Shown piece by piece: positions 1 to 9,638 of a stretch of DNA of 64,000 nucleotides. The first letter of the stretch is position 1, and every line of letters begins with the position of its first letter. The notes beneath the pieces are model-generated. The model was not told where the DNA came from and made no database searches. It saw only the letters and a program-made list of their open reading frames with translations. Origin of the DNA: Alterirhizorhabdus solaris. Lineage in GTDB: Bacteria > Pseudomonadota > Alphaproteobacteria > Sphingomonadales > Sphingomonadaceae. The stretch covers positions 1 through 64,000 of the forward strand of contig NZ_VNIM01000006.1 of the NCBI RefSeq assembly GCF_007785815.1, in the 5' to 3' direction. Position numbers and translations under genes: made by a program.

Positions 1-53
1 GCCGCCTTCCTCACAGAGGCAGCGTCGAAATCGGTGCGAAGCGCGATCGGCAT
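1..53 (-). mobile_element. IS630-family transposase, 5' end only
   Basis: Reading leftward from an ATG at 53 gives MPIALRTDFDAASVRKAA before the window ends. This matches the N-terminus I know from IS630-family transposases, just ahead of their helix-turn-helix region. A GGAG six bases upstream of that ATG supports this start over an in-frame ATG at 77. Only about 17 codons are visible, so I cannot tell whether the element is intact. The terminal inverted repeat should lie between 78 and about 200, but I cannot define it without the other end. Confidence 0.6.
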
Positions 54-77
54 GGCAAACTCCAATCCGTTTGCCAT

Positions 78-814
78 GTTGAATCAGGGCGCGCTGACGC
101 TGGCAAGCCCCGCCGAGTCACGATCTCCGAGCCTTGGTATAAGGGGGTCCCGATCGGCGCCGATCGCCCCCCGAGAGTTTTTATTCTGTCTTCCGCTACA
201 ACGCCTTAGCCGCATTTCGGCGGGGGTCCCGTTTCGACGCCTATCCACAAGCAGGTCAGTCTCAAGTTGCCGCAACCCGCCTTGCACAGACAGTATTCAG
301 CGATTAGATGTGTCTACAGCAGGAAGCGAGTACACATACCGAGTACACAAAGGATCTGGGAGACTAGCAAAAGTCGCAGATTTCCGCGGTTTTTGCCCTC
401 GAGGAAGTCCTCCCGTTGGGGTCACCACTCTCCGCAGATCAGCCCCCCGCCGTGGCAGCGTGGCATGCGATGCCGGGACGGGTATCACGTCGGCGGACGC
501 CGGATCGGCCGTACCACGCACTCCAGCGCTGTCGGGGCAATCCCATCGCCAGCGACACAAGCGCTTTTGCCGCCACCGATCGGGCATGGTCCGGGCGTGC
601 GTAGCCCGACGCGGCCGATATTCGGTCCGTCCGCTTTCTCCGCCGATCGCGCGGTCGGTGCCACCCTCGGCACGGACATTTGCTTCCGGCGCTGTCCGGC
701 AAGCGACCGCCCCTCGCCAAGCCGGGTTCGCAGAGCGGCATACGTCTGATGACGTATCACGCCATCGCGATTTTTCGGCCATTTCCAGGCGATGGGTCGG
801 CACGCGAGGACAGA
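78..814. other. Long non-coding stretch next to the IS end
   Basis: I see no credible gene in these roughly 740 bases; the open frames here lack family resemblance and ribosome binding sites. It holds a strong imperfect palindrome at 143-172 (G5, a perfect GATCGGC/GCCGATC core at 152-165, then C6), followed seven bases later by T5 at 178-182. It also has a direct repeat CGAGTACACA at 327-336 and 340-349, and a TACGTC dyad at 741-756 (listed separately). The palindrome may be part of the IS end or a terminator. Confidence 0.5.
741..756. promoter_or_regulatory. TACGTC-N4-GACGTA perfect dyad
   Basis: TACGTC and GACGTA form a perfect inverted repeat around TGAT, 58 bases before the desaturase start at 815. 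The same left half-site recurs at 15388, 16977, 18003 and 20228, always just upstream of a gene. The size and symmetry resemble sites for LuxR/NarL-type response regulators; the actual regulator is unknown. Confidence 0.5.
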
Positions 815-1810
815 ATGAGCGGAGTTCGCGTAGGAAAACGGGTGATCGGGGCAGAGGCGCCGGTGACGATCGGGTGGGAAAACATCCCGAGGGTCGAGGG
901 CGGCCCGGTGAAGCAGTTCGTCTTCACCTGGTTCCAGCCCGCGATGCTCTTCGCGTTGCTCGCCTTCTGGTACTATGCGCCCAATTCGATCGCCAAGGCA
1001 TCGACGGCGATCGGCATCGGCATCGGTTTCAGGGTGCTGCTGCTCGGCCTCGAATGGGTCAATCCCCGCTTCGCGAGCTGGCAGCTGACGTGGAAGGAGC
1101 TGGTCACCGACCTGTTCTACGTCGGGCTCGGCTACACCGTGCTCAATCTCGCGGAAGGTTTCATCGGCAGCGATGTCATCACCGAGAAGCTGCTGCACTC
1201 GATGGACTGGGGCAAGGTCACCTGGTTCATGACGCTGCCGCTGCTGGTGCAGGCGCTGCTGATCGCGTTCATCTTCGATTTCGTACAATATTGGATGCAC
1301 CGCGGGATGCATAACTGGTATCCGCTGTGGCTGCCGCATTCGGTGCACCACTACATTACCCAGCTCAACATCAACAAGGGCGCGGTCGGCAACCCGGTGG
1401 AGCTGTTCCTGATCGGGCTGGGGCTGGGCGGCTTCTTCGATTTCCTGCCGCGTGCGGCCCTGCTCGCCGGCGTCTTCGGGCTGGCGATCGGATCGTACCA
1501 GCACATCAACGTGCGCTTCAATTCGCCGCGCTGGTGGCGGTTCCTGTTCAACACTACCGAGCACCACAGCCTGCACCACTCGCAGGATTATGAGGCGACG
1601 CGCAGCAACTATGCCGGCTCCTTCATCTTCATCGACCGAATGTTCGGGACGTGCGTGGATGGCGAAGCCGAACTGCTGGGGCTGGAATACGGCCGCCGCA
1701 TGTCGGTGCGCGAACAGATGACCTTTCCGTTCGTCGAGGGCTGGAAGACGATCAAGGTCAAATATGGCCGGTCGACGGGCGGCCAGCCGATCGCGGTGCC
1801 GGCGGAATGA
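815..1810 (+). CDS. Sterol desaturase / fatty acid hydroxylase family protein
   Basis: This 331-residue membrane protein belongs to the di-iron fatty acid hydroxylase superfamily, which hydroxylates or desaturates lipid substrates. Hydrophobic helices precede three histidine clusters: HRGMH at 162-166, HSVHH at 175-179 and HHSLHH at 250-255, the expected metal ligands. The start at 815 follows GAGGA with four bases between; longer in-frame extensions lack such a site. It is clearly paralogous to the protein at 18070-19077 (shared TQLN..KGAVGNP and HHSLHHS blocks). The true substrate (sterol, hopanoid, carotenoid, fatty alcohol) cannot be read from sequence. A dyad at 741-756 lies in its promoter region. 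Confidence 0.88.
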   Translation: MSGVRVGKRVIGAEAPVTIGWENIPRVEGGPVKQFVFTWFQPAMLFALLAFWYYAPNSIAKASTAIGIGIGFRVLLLGLEWVNPRFASWQLTWKELVTDLFYVGLGYTVLNLAEGFIGSDVITEKLLHSMDWGKVTWFMTLPLLVQALLIAFIFDFVQYWMHRGMHNWYPLWLPHSVHHYITQLNINKGAVGNPVELFLIGLGLGGFFDFLPRAALLAGVFGLAIGSYQHINVRFNSPRWWRFLFNTTEHHSLHHSQDYEATRSNYAGSFIFIDRMFGTCVDGEAELLGLEYGRRMSVREQMTFPFVEGWKTIKVKYGRSTGGQPIAVPAE

Positions 1811-1860
1811 CGGGGCTGGCCCTGCCCACGTCATCCGGCAACCGCCCGAACGGACACCGC

Positions 1861-2466
1861 ATGAACCTTCGCCTCGTCGACTGGATCTGGAACGTCAGCG
1901 GTAGCGTGGCCCTGCCGCGCGGCCAGTCGGCCGAGGAGGCGTTCGCCCGGATCGACCCGCTGTTTCGCCAGCCGGGCACCACGCATGAGCGGGCCGGCGA
2001 CACGCTGACCTTCCGCAAGAGGGATCAGGCCGCGCAGGACAGGATGGCGGTGTTCGACGGCGGCGTGCTGCGGATCGAGCGCGGCGTCGCCGGTCCGCTG
2101 CTGCGCTACCGCCTGACCAGCCGGATGCTGCTGTTCTGCTTCTTCTTGCCGCTGCTGTTTCTCGGCTTCGCCGGGCTGACGATCGTCGTGAGCGACTACC
2201 AGAAGCCATCGGCGGAAGCCGCCGCGAAGGCAAAGAAGGAGGCCGCCGCAAAGAAGAAGCCCGACGTGCCGATGAACCCCCTCGACAAGGCGCTGGGCGC
2301 CCCGGCCCCCGACAAGGCGAAGAAGGACAAGAAGGACGAGGACAAGAGCCAGAAGCCCACGTCCGCCTACGTCTTCGCCGGCATCTTTGCCCTGCTCTAT
2401 ATCGTCGGTCGGATCCTGGAGGCGCGGTTGTTCCGGTCGCTGCTGAGGAAGAAGCTGGAAGCCTGA
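1861..2466 (+). CDS. Two-helix membrane protein with Lys/Ala-rich linker, function unknown
   Basis: I do not recognise this 201-residue protein. Residues 1-85 are soluble and mixed in character. A hydrophobic segment spans about 89-110, then a charged Lys/Ala/Asp-rich linker at 118-165 that looks disordered, then a second membrane segment at about 168-184 and a basic tail. It lies 50 bases after the desaturase gene on the same strand and may be co-transcribed with it. The ATG at 1861 is chosen because earlier in-frame codons overlap the desaturase gene. Confidence 0.65.
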   Translation: MNLRLVDWIWNVSGSVALPRGQSAEEAFARIDPLFRQPGTTHERAGDTLTFRKRDQAAQDRMAVFDGGVLRIERGVAGPLLRYRLTSRMLLFCFFLPLLFLGFAGLTIVVSDYQKPSAEAAAKAKKEAAAKKKPDVPMNPLDKALGAPAPDKAKKDKKDEDKSQKPTSAYVFAGIFALLYIVGRILEARLFRSLLRKKLEA

Positions 2467-2825
2467 CGCGCGCCGTCAGGGGTGGGGGATGGCGGGATCG
2501 GCCGGCCGGCAATTTCCCCTGGGCACCCGCGCCGGGAGGGCGAACCGGGCATGGCGCGCCATCGGCGCCCCGCCTGCCCGCCTCGTAAGATCTCCCGGTG
2601 GGCCGCGTGACGCACGCCACACCCGCCAAGGCCCTCGTCACGATCGCAATCGTGCCGCTCGTCCGACCGGAAGGTCCGGCAGGTGATCGCCAGACAGTCG
2701 GCGACACCGCTACGGCACCATCCAGATGAAACGATCGGTTCTAGCCCGCCGCCAGCGGCGGCATGCGCCGCATGCGCCATGCCGGGCGCCGCGCCGCCGG
2801 GCATGGCGCCCGGCGGGGGCAGTAC
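2467..2825. other. Intergenic gap between convergent genes
   Basis: This stretch separates the plus-strand membrane protein gene from the end of the minus-strand guanidine operon. Apart from the hairpin at 2781-2814 I see no gene, repeat or RNA. Short open frames on both strands have no recognisable content. Confidence 0.5.
2781..2814 (-). terminator. Hairpin downstream of the guanidine operon
   Basis: GCCGGGCGCC at 2781-2790 pairs perfectly with GGCGCCCGGC at 2805-2814 across a 14-base loop, 11 bases past the stop of the last operon gene. There is no T-run, so it may slow transcription or protect the 3' end rather than act as a classical terminator. Confidence 0.4.
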
Positions 2826-4577
2826 TCAACGGGCGATATAGGCCCGCCACCCGCCCAGCGCCGTGATGTCCTCCGCGCCCGCCATCGCGCGCGGCTCGGC
2901 GACGAAGCCCTTGACGAGGCTGCCGTCCGCCAGCGTCACCGTGCCGATCGCCAGCGGCGGCGGCACCTCGGCGACGAAGCTGCCGAACGCGGCCATGTCC
3001 AGCTCGTACACCTCCAGCGCGATCGCACCGCCGGTCTCGTCGTGGATCAGCGCGGGCTTGGGCGGCACGCTGCCGGCCATCGCGAACAGCCGATAGACGG
3101 GCGCAGTCTTCGCTTCGCCGACGAACGTCGCCTCGCGCGAGGTCAGCTGCCAGTGCAGCGGCATGTCCTTCAGATGCGCGCCGACGACGGCGATGCGGAC
3201 TTTCTCCATCGAACCCTCCAGATCGAGCGGCGGCACGCTGGCCGGCGCGGGAAACAGCGTCTTCGCCGCGGCCGCCAGCGCGCGGTCCGTACCCGCCGGG
3301 CCGATCAGCGTGACGCCGAAGCCCACGCCGCTGGCATGGCACCCCGTCGGCACGGCGATCGCCGCCATGTCGAGCAGGTTGACGAAGTTGGTGTAGGTGC
3401 CGAGGCTCGCGTTGAGCGCCACCGGGGCGGCGAGCATCTCGCTCACGCGATAGCTGGTCGGCGCGGTCGGCAGCAGGAGCAGGTCGATATCCGTCCACAT
3501 CGCTTCCGCCATGCGGGCAAGCGCGGCCAGCCGGTACGTGCCGGTAAAGACGTCGACCGCGCTATAGGACAGCCCCTGCTCCACGATCCCGCGCACGACC
3601 GGGTGGATCGCGTCCGGCTGCCCTTTCAGGAAATCGCGGATCGCGGCGGTCCGCTCGGCGACCCACGGGCCGTCGTAGAGCAGCCGCGCCGCCTCGGCGA
3701 GCGGCGCCATGTCGATCTCGACGATCTCGGCATCCAGCCCCGCCAGCGCCGTGTCGTACAGGAACCCCGATTCGATATCGCCGAACCATGCCCGCTGCTC
3801 AACGCGCGGCACGCCGATCCGCCGGGTCGCACGCGGCACGTCGGGCAACGCGCGCGAGAACACGTCGTCCACATCGAAGCCCGCGACGAGATCGTCGACC
3901 AGCGCCGCGTCGTCGACCGTGCCCGCCATCACCGTGATGCAGTCCAGCGTGCGGCAGGCCGGGATCAGGCCACGGCTGCTCCACCGCCCCCGGCTGGGTT
4001 TCAGCCCGACGAGGTGGTTGAACGCCGCCGGGATGCGCCCCGAGCCGGCCGTGTCGGTGCCGAGCGCGAAGGCGACCAGCCCCGCCGCCACCGCCACCGC
4101 CGACCCCGAACTCGATCCGCCGCTGATCCACGCGCGGTTATAGGCGTTGCGGGGGATGCCGTAGGGGCTGCGCGTGCCGTTGATGCCGGTCGCGAACTGG
4201 TCGAGGTTGGTCTTGCCGATCACGATCGCGCCCGCCGCGACGAGCCGTTCGACCACTTCGGCGGAACGGGCCGGGGCATAAGCGAAGGCCGGGCACGCCG
4301 CCGTGGTGTCGAGGCCGGCGACGTCGATATTGTCCTTCACCGCGAAGGGCACGCCGGCCAGCGGCAGCACTTCGCCGCGCGCGACCCGTGCGTCGATCGC
4401 GGCGGCGGCGGCGCGCAGGGCCGTGGCGTCGAAGCGGGCGATCCAGACGGCATCCTGAACCGCATCGTAGCGGTCCAGCCGGGCCAGCACGTCCTCGATC
4501 ACGGCGGCGGCGGATCGCCGCCCCGCTTGCACGTCCGCCGCGATGGCGCTGGCGGAGAGGCGGTCGAGCGCGGTCAT
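2826..4577 (-). CDS. atzF: Allophanate hydrolase (AtzF type)
   Basis: This 583-residue amidase-signature enzyme hydrolyses allophanate to ammonia and CO2, the last step of the carboxylase pathway in this operon. The catalytic triad is visible: Lys81 in FAVKDN, the cis-Ser 155 in GGSSSGS and nucleophile Ser179 in GTDTAGSG, with the spacing known for AtzF. The C-terminal region after about residue 450 matches the small extra domain of stand-alone allophanate hydrolases. Its ATG overlaps the TGA of the carboxylase gene (ATGA, 4574-4577), so the two are translationally coupled. It is the last gene of the operon, before a hairpin at 2781. Confidence 0.93.
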   Translation of the reverse strand: MTALDRLSASAIAADVQAGRRSAAAVIEDVLARLDRYDAVQDAVWIARFDATALRAAAAAIDARVARGEVLPLAGVPFAVKDNIDVAGLDTTAACPAFAYAPARSAEVVERLVAAGAIVIGKTNLDQFATGINGTRSPYGIPRNAYNRAWISGGSSSGSAVAVAAGLVAFALGTDTAGSGRIPAAFNHLVGLKPSRGRWSSRGLIPACRTLDCITVMAGTVDDAALVDDLVAGFDVDDVFSRALPDVPRATRRIGVPRVEQRAWFGDIESGFLYDTALAGLDAEIVEIDMAPLAEAARLLYDGPWVAERTAAIRDFLKGQPDAIHPVVRGIVEQGLSYSAVDVFTGTYRLAALARMAEAMWTDIDLLLLPTAPTSYRVSEMLAAPVALNASLGTYTNFVNLLDMAAIAVPTGCHASGVGFGVTLIGPAGTDRALAAAAKTLFPAPASVPPLDLEGSMEKVRIAVVGAHLKDMPLHWQLTSREATFVGEAKTAPVYRLFAMAGSVPPKPALIHDETGGAIALEVYELDMAAFGSFVAEVPPPLAIGTVTLADGSLVKGFVAEPRAMAGAEDITALGGWRAYIAR

Positions 4578-7500
4578 GCGCGGGTCAGCGCCAGCATCGG
4601 CGCGCCGGGCGATACCGCCTGCCGCTCGGTCACGTACAGCGCGGCGACCGTGCCGGCGGCGGGGCTGGTGACAGGAAACTCCATCTTCATCGCTTCCATC
4701 ACCGCAATCGTCTCCCCGGCGGCGACGGTATCGCCGACCGCCTTCATCAGCTTCCACACGCTGCCGCCGAACGGCGCCTCGACCATCTCGGCGCCATCGG
4801 GCAGCGCCACCTCGTCCGCCGCCGCCCCGCCGACCTCCTCGACGAGGCTGGCGACGCGATCGAACTCGCCGCGCGCCTCCCAGTCCGCGCGCTCGGCAGC
4901 GAAGGCCGCGTTGCGCTGCGTCTCGAACGCGGTGATCGAGCCGGCGTTCTCGTCGAGGAAGGCGCGATAGTCGGCCAGCCGGAACTCGGTCTCCTCGATC
5001 TCGATGCTGCGCCGCCCGAGCGGGAAATCGCGCCGCCATTCGGTCAGCTCGTCATGGCTGACGGGGAAGAAGCGGATCTGGTCGAAGAAGCGCAGCAGCC
5101 ACGGCTTGCCGTCGACGAAGGCATCCGTCTGGCGGTGCGTGTTCCACACCTGGATGGTGCGCCCGAACAGCTGATAGCCGCCCGGTCCCTCCATGCCGTA
5201 GATGCACATATACGCCCCGCCGATGCCGACGACGTTGGGCGGCGTCCAGGTGCGCGCCGGATTGTATTTGGTGGTGACGAGGCGGTGGCGCGGATCGACC
5301 GGGGTGGCGACGGGGGCGCCGAGATAGACGTCGCCCAGACCGTACACGAGATAGCTCGCGTCGAAGATGATGCGCTGCACCTCGGCGGCATCCGCCAGCC
5401 CGTTCACCCGGCGGATGAACTCGATATTGTCCGGGCACCACGGCGCGTCGTCGCGCACGACCGCCATGTAGCGTTCGATCGTCTGGTGGATCGCAGGATC
5501 GTCCCAGCTCAGCGGCAGGTGGACGATGCGCGAGGGGATGGTGAAATCGTCCAGCTCGCCGAGCGCCGCCTCGATCGCGGTCAGCCGGTCGAGCAGCGCC
5601 GCCTCGCGCAGCGACACGCCGTCGTAATGCACCTGAAACGAGCGGATGCCGGGCACGATGTCGATGATGCCGGGCAGCGCCGTCTCGACCAGCGCGGCGG
5701 TGGCGGCATGGACGCGCAGGCGCAGTTCGAGATCGAGCGTGATCGCACCATATTCCACAAGCAGGTTGCGGTCGCCCTGCCGGCGGTACAGCACGCGCGG
5801 ACGCCGCCCCTGTGCCGGCAGATCGGCAAGGATCGCCTCTTCGCGCACGGCGTCGGGCACGACGGCGGGCGGCGCGGCGCGCCCGGCGATGACCGCCTCC
5901 TCCACCGCGCTGGCGGCCTCCGCCTCGGCAAGGCTCACCTGCGCGAAACGGATGCGGTCCCCCGCCGCAAGCTGCCCGACCTGCCACAGATCCGCCGAGA
6001 TGACGACGAACGGGCAGACGAAGCCGCCAAGCGACGGGCCGTCCGGGCCGAGGATGATCGGCATGTCACCGGTGAAGTCGACCGCGCCGATGGCATAGGG
6101 GTTGTCGTGGATGTTCGACGGATGCACCCCCGCCTCGCCGCCATCCTTGCGCGCCCAGCGCGGCTTCGGCCCGATCAGGCGCACGCCGGTGCGGTTGCTG
6201 TTGTAATGCACCTGCCACTCGGCCGAGAGGATCATCTCGATATCCTCGGGCGCGAAGAAGTCCGGCGCGCCGTGCGGGCCGTAGAGGACGCGCATCGTCC
6301 CCACCGGGCCGAGCGCGGGCTGGTCCACCGGGCGGGGGGCGGGCGATGCGGTACATGGCCGGTCGGCCAGATGCAGCGTGTCGCCCACGTGCAGCCGGCG
6401 ACCGCCGTGGCCGCCGAACTCGCCGAGGTCGAACGTGCTGGCGCTGCCGAGATAGGCCGGTACGTCCAGCCCGCCCGCGAACAGCAGGCAGCCGCGCATC
6501 CCGCCACCGCCCACCCGGCCCAGCGCCAGCACCTGCCCCGCCGCCACGTCCACCGGCACGTTGCGGGAGACGGGTGCGCCGTCGAGTGTCGCATTAAAAT
6601 TCGCGCCGGTCAGGCAGATGCGCGCGGCCGTGTTGAAGGCGAGCGTCGGGCCGGTCGCGGTGAACTCCAGCCCCGGTGCGGCGGCATCGTTGCCGAGCAG
6701 CGCATTGCCCAGCCGGAAGGCGCGCGCATCCATCGGCCCCGATGGCGGCACGCCGACATCCCACGAGCCGATCCGGCCGGGGTAATCCTGCACCGCCGTC
6801 AGCGTGCCGGCGCTGCGCACGACGATGCTGCGCGGATGATGCTCGACCGACTGGAGCGAGCCGGTGGAGACATTGCCCGAGGCGAAATCCTCGTTCCGTG
6901 CCACGTCGCGCAGCCAGCGCACGTTCGTCTCGATGCCGGCAAGCCGCGTCGCATCCAGCGCGGCCTGCAACGCCGCCACCGCCGCGTCGCGATCCTCGCC
7001 GCGCACGATCAGCTTGGCGAGCATCGGGTCGTAGAAGGGCGACACGTCCGAGCCGCCTTCGACCCACGTCTCCACCCGCGCACCGGCGGGGAAGGCGACC
7101 TCGGTCAGCCGGCCGACGGCGGGCCGGAAATCGACCGCCGGATCCTCGGCATAGAGCCGCGCCTGGATCGACCAGCCGGTGGGGGCGGGCACGGGCGCGT
7201 CGAGGAACGCGAAATCACCCCCGCCGCCGCGCACCATCCACTCGACCAGATCGATCCCGGTCACTTCCTCGGTCACGCCATGCTCCACCTGAAGCCGGGT
7301 GTTCACCTCGAGGAAGAACCAGTCCTCCCGCGCCGAATCGTAGAGGAACTCGACGGTGCCGGCCGAACGGTAGCGCGCGGCCTTGCCCAGCCGCACCGCC
7401 GCCTCGATCAGCGCCGCGCGGACATGACCGGGCAGGTTCGGCGCAGGGGCCTCCTCGATCACCTTCTGGTTGCGCCGCTGGAGCGAGCAGTCGCGCTCGC

Positions 7501-8173
7501 CCAGCGCCACCACGCGGCCCGCGCCGTCGCCGAAGATCTGCACCTCCACATGGCGCGCGCGCGGCACGAAGCGTTCGAGGAACAGGCTGGCGTCGCCGAA
7601 ATTGCCGGCGCCCAGCCGCGCCACGGCGGCATAGCCATCGCGCACCGCCTGATCGTCCGCGCACACCCGCATGCCGATGCCGCCGCCGCCGGCGGTCGCC
7701 TTGAGCATCACCGGATAGCCGATCCGCCCCGCCGCCTCGACCGCCGCCGCCGCATCGGCGAGCAGGCCGGTGCCGGGGGCCAACGGCACGCCTTCCGCCT
7801 CCGCCAGCGCACGCGCGCTGTGCTTCAAGCCGAACGCGCGGATATTGTCGGGCGTCGGGCCGACGAAGGCGATGCCCGCCGCCTCGCACGCCTCGGCGAA
7901 ATCGGCGTTCTCCGAGAGGAAGCCGTAGCCGGGGTGGATCGCATCCGCCCCCGTTTCCTTCGCGACAGCGAGGATGCGCGCGGCATCGAGGTAGCTTTCC
8001 GCCGCCGGCCCCGGCCCGATCCGCACCGCGACATCCGCCTCGAACACGTGCCGCGAGGCCTCGTCGGCATCGGAGAAGACCGCGACCGAGCGGATGCCCA
8101 TCCTTTTCAGCGTGCGGATGATCCGGCAGGCGATCGCGCCCCGGTTGGCGATCAGGACCGTGCGGACGTTCAT
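4574..8173 (-). CDS. Biotin-dependent urea/guanidine carboxylase; guanidine preferred
   Basis: This is a full-length 1199-residue single-chain carboxylase. Its order is biotin carboxylase domain (about 1-450, with the glycine-rich GGGGIGM loop), allophanate/KipI-KipA-like carboxyltransferase domains (about 470-1060), and a biotinyl domain with the target lysine near residue 1163 in EAMKMEF. Bacterial enzymes of this architecture next to two DUF1989 proteins have been shown to be guanidine carboxylases. The discriminating carboxyltransferase residue, Asn1330 in the yeast fusion enzyme by my recollection, should fall at Asp699 here (AVDFTGD), the guanidine-type residue. That alignment is by offset, so tentative. 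Both gene ends overlap their neighbours by four bases. Confidence 0.9.
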   Translation of the reverse strand: MNVRTVLIANRGAIACRIIRTLKRMGIRSVAVFSDADEASRHVFEADVAVRIGPGPAAESYLDAARILAVAKETGADAIHPGYGFLSENADFAEACEAAGIAFVGPTPDNIRAFGLKHSARALAEAEGVPLAPGTGLLADAAAAVEAAGRIGYPVMLKATAGGGGIGMRVCADDQAVRDGYAAVARLGAGNFGDASLFLERFVPRARHVEVQIFGDGAGRVVALGERDCSLQRRNQKVIEEAPAPNLPGHVRAALIEAAVRLGKAARYRSAGTVEFLYDSAREDWFFLEVNTRLQVEHGVTEEVTGIDLVEWMVRGGGGDFAFLDAPVPAPTGWSIQARLYAEDPAVDFRPAVGRLTEVAFPAGARVETWVEGGSDVSPFYDPMLAKLIVRGEDRDAAVAALQAALDATRLAGIETNVRWLRDVARNEDFASGNVSTGSLQSVEHHPRSIVVRSAGTLTAVQDYPGRIGSWDVGVPPSGPMDARAFRLGNALLGNDAAAPGLEFTATGPTLAFNTAARICLTGANFNATLDGAPVSRNVPVDVAAGQVLALGRVGGGGMRGCLLFAGGLDVPAYLGSASTFDLGEFGGHGGRRLHVGDTLHLADRPCTASPAPRPVDQPALGPVGTMRVLYGPHGAPDFFAPEDIEMILSAEWQVHYNSNRTGVRLIGPKPRWARKDGGEAGVHPSNIHDNPYAIGAVDFTGDMPIILGPDGPSLGGFVCPFVVISADLWQVGQLAAGDRIRFAQVSLAEAEAASAVEEAVIAGRAAPPAVVPDAVREEAILADLPAQGRRPRVLYRRQGDRNLLVEYGAITLDLELRLRVHAATAALVETALPGIIDIVPGIRSFQVHYDGVSLREAALLDRLTAIEAALGELDDFTIPSRIVHLPLSWDDPAIHQTIERYMAVVRDDAPWCPDNIEFIRRVNGLADAAEVQRIIFDASYLVYGLGDVYLGAPVATPVDPRHRLVTTKYNPARTWTPPNVVGIGGAYMCIYGMEGPGGYQLFGRTIQVWNTHRQTDAFVDGKPWLLRFFDQIRFFPVSHDELTEWRRDFPLGRRSIEIEETEFRLADYRAFLDENAGSITAFETQRNAAFAAERADWEARGEFDRVASLVEEVGGAAADEVALPDGAEMVEAPFGGSVWKLMKAVGDTVAAGETIAVMEAMKMEFPVTSPAAGTVAALYVTERQAVSPGAPMLALTRA

Positions 8174-8823
8174 GCCGTCACGATCATGCGCACGGGCGTC
8201 GGGTTGAAGCCGTTGCACGGGTTGTTGATCTGCGGACAATTGGAAACAACCACGATCACGTCCATCTCCGCATGCAGGTCGACGGTCATGCCGGGGGCGG
8301 AAATGCCGTCGACGATGCCCAGCGCGCCGTCCGCCTCCACCGGCACGTTCATGAAGAAATTCACGTTCGACACGATGTCGCGCTTGGCGCGGCCGTCGTG
8401 CAGGTTCGCCTCGAGGAAATTGTCCACGCAGGCGTGCTGCGCCTTGGTGTGGTGGCCGTAGCGCAAGGTATTGGACTCGCACGAGCAGGCGCCGCCGATC
8501 GTGTCGTGATAGTCGACCGAGGTGGCCGCGATGGTCATCATCGCGCGGCCCTCGTTGGACAGCAGCACGCTGCCCGTCCGCAGAAAGATATTGCCCTGAC
8601 GCGCGATCGTATCCTGCGCGCTGTAGCGTTCGGCATCGTCGGCGGCCGCATAGACGAGGAAATCCACCGCCTGATTGCCGTCGAGATCGACGACCCGCAG
8701 CGTCTCGCCCGCCGCCATCCGGTGCCGCCACGGCGCGCGCGCCGCCACGATCTCGTCATGGACGACCGGCCCCGGCAGGCCGGCGAGGTGCGGATCGCCC
8801 GCGTTCTGGGAGTGCGTCGTCAT
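8170..8823 (-). CDS. DUF1989 protein, urea carboxylase-associated protein 2 / carboxyguanidine deiminase subunit
   Basis: This 217-residue protein is the second of two adjacent DUF1989 members. In the guanidine pathway the pair forms carboxyguanidine deiminase (CgdA/CgdB), turning carboxyguanidine into allophanate and ammonia. The conserved Cys/Asn/His-rich block (GACSCESNTLRYGHH, then QHACVDNF and SNVNFFMNVP) is visible around residues 110-170 and probably forms the active or metal site. ATGA overlaps on both sides couple it to its partner and to the carboxylase. Earlier annotation called it merely urea carboxylase-associated. Which subunit name applies is uncertain. Confidence 0.88.
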   Translation of the reverse strand: MTTHSQNAGDPHLAGLPGPVVHDEIVAARAPWRHRMAAGETLRVVDLDGNQAVDFLVYAAADDAERYSAQDTIARQGNIFLRTGSVLLSNEGRAMMTIAATSVDYHDTIGGACSCESNTLRYGHHTKAQHACVDNFLEANLHDGRAKRDIVSNVNFFMNVPVEADGALGIVDGISAPGMTVDLHAEMDVIVVVSNCPQINNPCNGFNPTPVRMIVTA

Positions 8824-9638
8824 CGGCGGTACAGATCCTCGGTGTTGAGGAAGGCGCGCCGCCGCTCGGGCGTCGCGTTGCGGATCGGGTCGTCCTGCCC
8901 GGCGACTGGCCCGCGCCATGCGGTGGCGCGCAGCGGCGTGACGCTCCACGGCCGTTCGTCCCTCACGTGCGGGCAATTGGCGAGCACGACGATCAGGTCC
9001 ATCTCGGCCCGCAGCACGAGCGCGCGGCCGGCTGCGAACGGGCCGATCTGGGGTTCCACGGCGCCATCCAGCGCGATCCGCACGCCCTTGAACAGGTTGA
9101 GGCACGGATGCACGTCGCGCCGGCCGAGGCCATGTTTCGCGGCCCCCAAAAGCAGCCGGTCGCGCGCGTTGGGGGTCTCGCCCGAATTGCTGCCGTCACC
9201 GTAGCGACGGGCGTTCGATTCCCGGTTGGATGCGCCGCAGAAGGCGTCGTGCGTGCCCGCCTCGTCCGTCTCGATGCTGGCGAGCGCACGGCCCATGTCG
9301 GACAGCAGCACGCTGCCGGTGGTGGGGTAGGCGTTCCACTGCACCTTCACCGTATCGGCGATGTTCAGCCGCTCGGCGGGCATGTCTGCGTTGAACAGCA
9401 GCAGCGAGGCGCAGGCATCGCCGCGCAGGTCGATCAGCCGCAGCCGCGTACCGCGCGCGATCCGGCGCGAGGCGTAGCCGCCCGCTGCGATCGTCTCCTC
9501 CCACAGCAGGTCTTCGGGCGCGACGCCGGCAGGCAGGTCGTCGGCGCGCGGTGGCAGCAGCGGCATCGCCTCGACGACGGTATCGCCCATCGCGCGGGCA
9601 TGGGCGCGCGCGGCACCCGGATCGGCCAGACCGCTCAT
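8820..9638 (-). CDS. DUF1989 protein, urea carboxylase-associated protein 1 / carboxyguanidine deiminase subunit
   Basis: This 272-residue protein is the longer partner of the DUF1989 pair. It has the family pattern: FCGASNRESNARRYGDG near the middle, then HPCLNLFKG, with a C-terminal MDLIVVLANCPH strand that parallels MDVIVVVSNCPQ in its neighbour. The two are ancient duplicates and are expected to work as a heteromeric carboxyguanidine deiminase. The ATG at 9638 overlaps the stop of the NikR-like gene, so translation is coupled. The catalytic role is inferred from characterised homologous operons. Confidence 0.87.
   Translation of the reverse strand: MSGLADPGAARAHARAMGDTVVEAMPLLPPRADDLPAGVAPEDLLWEETIAAGGYASRRIARGTRLRLIDLRGDACASLLLFNADMPAERLNIADTVKVQWNAYPTTGSVLLSDMGRALASIETDEAGTHDAFCGASNRESNARRYGDGSNSGETPNARDRLLLGAAKHGLGRRDVHPCLNLFKGVRIALDGAVEPQIGPFAAGRALVLRAEMDLIVVLANCPHVRDERPWSVTPLRATAWRGPVAGQDDPIRNATPERRRAFLNTEDLYRR

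Noticed and set aside
143-172. Palindrome as the definite terminal inverted repeat of the IS630 element
   Set aside because: Without the other end of the element the repeat cannot be matched, and the symmetry is internal, which is not what a terminal repeat needs.
4388-8461. A 1357-codon open frame on the plus strand opposite the carboxylase gene
   Set aside because: It is the antisense shadow of a GC-rich coding region: Arg/Ala/Gly-rich with no family resemblance. The opposite strand encodes an unmistakable carboxylase.
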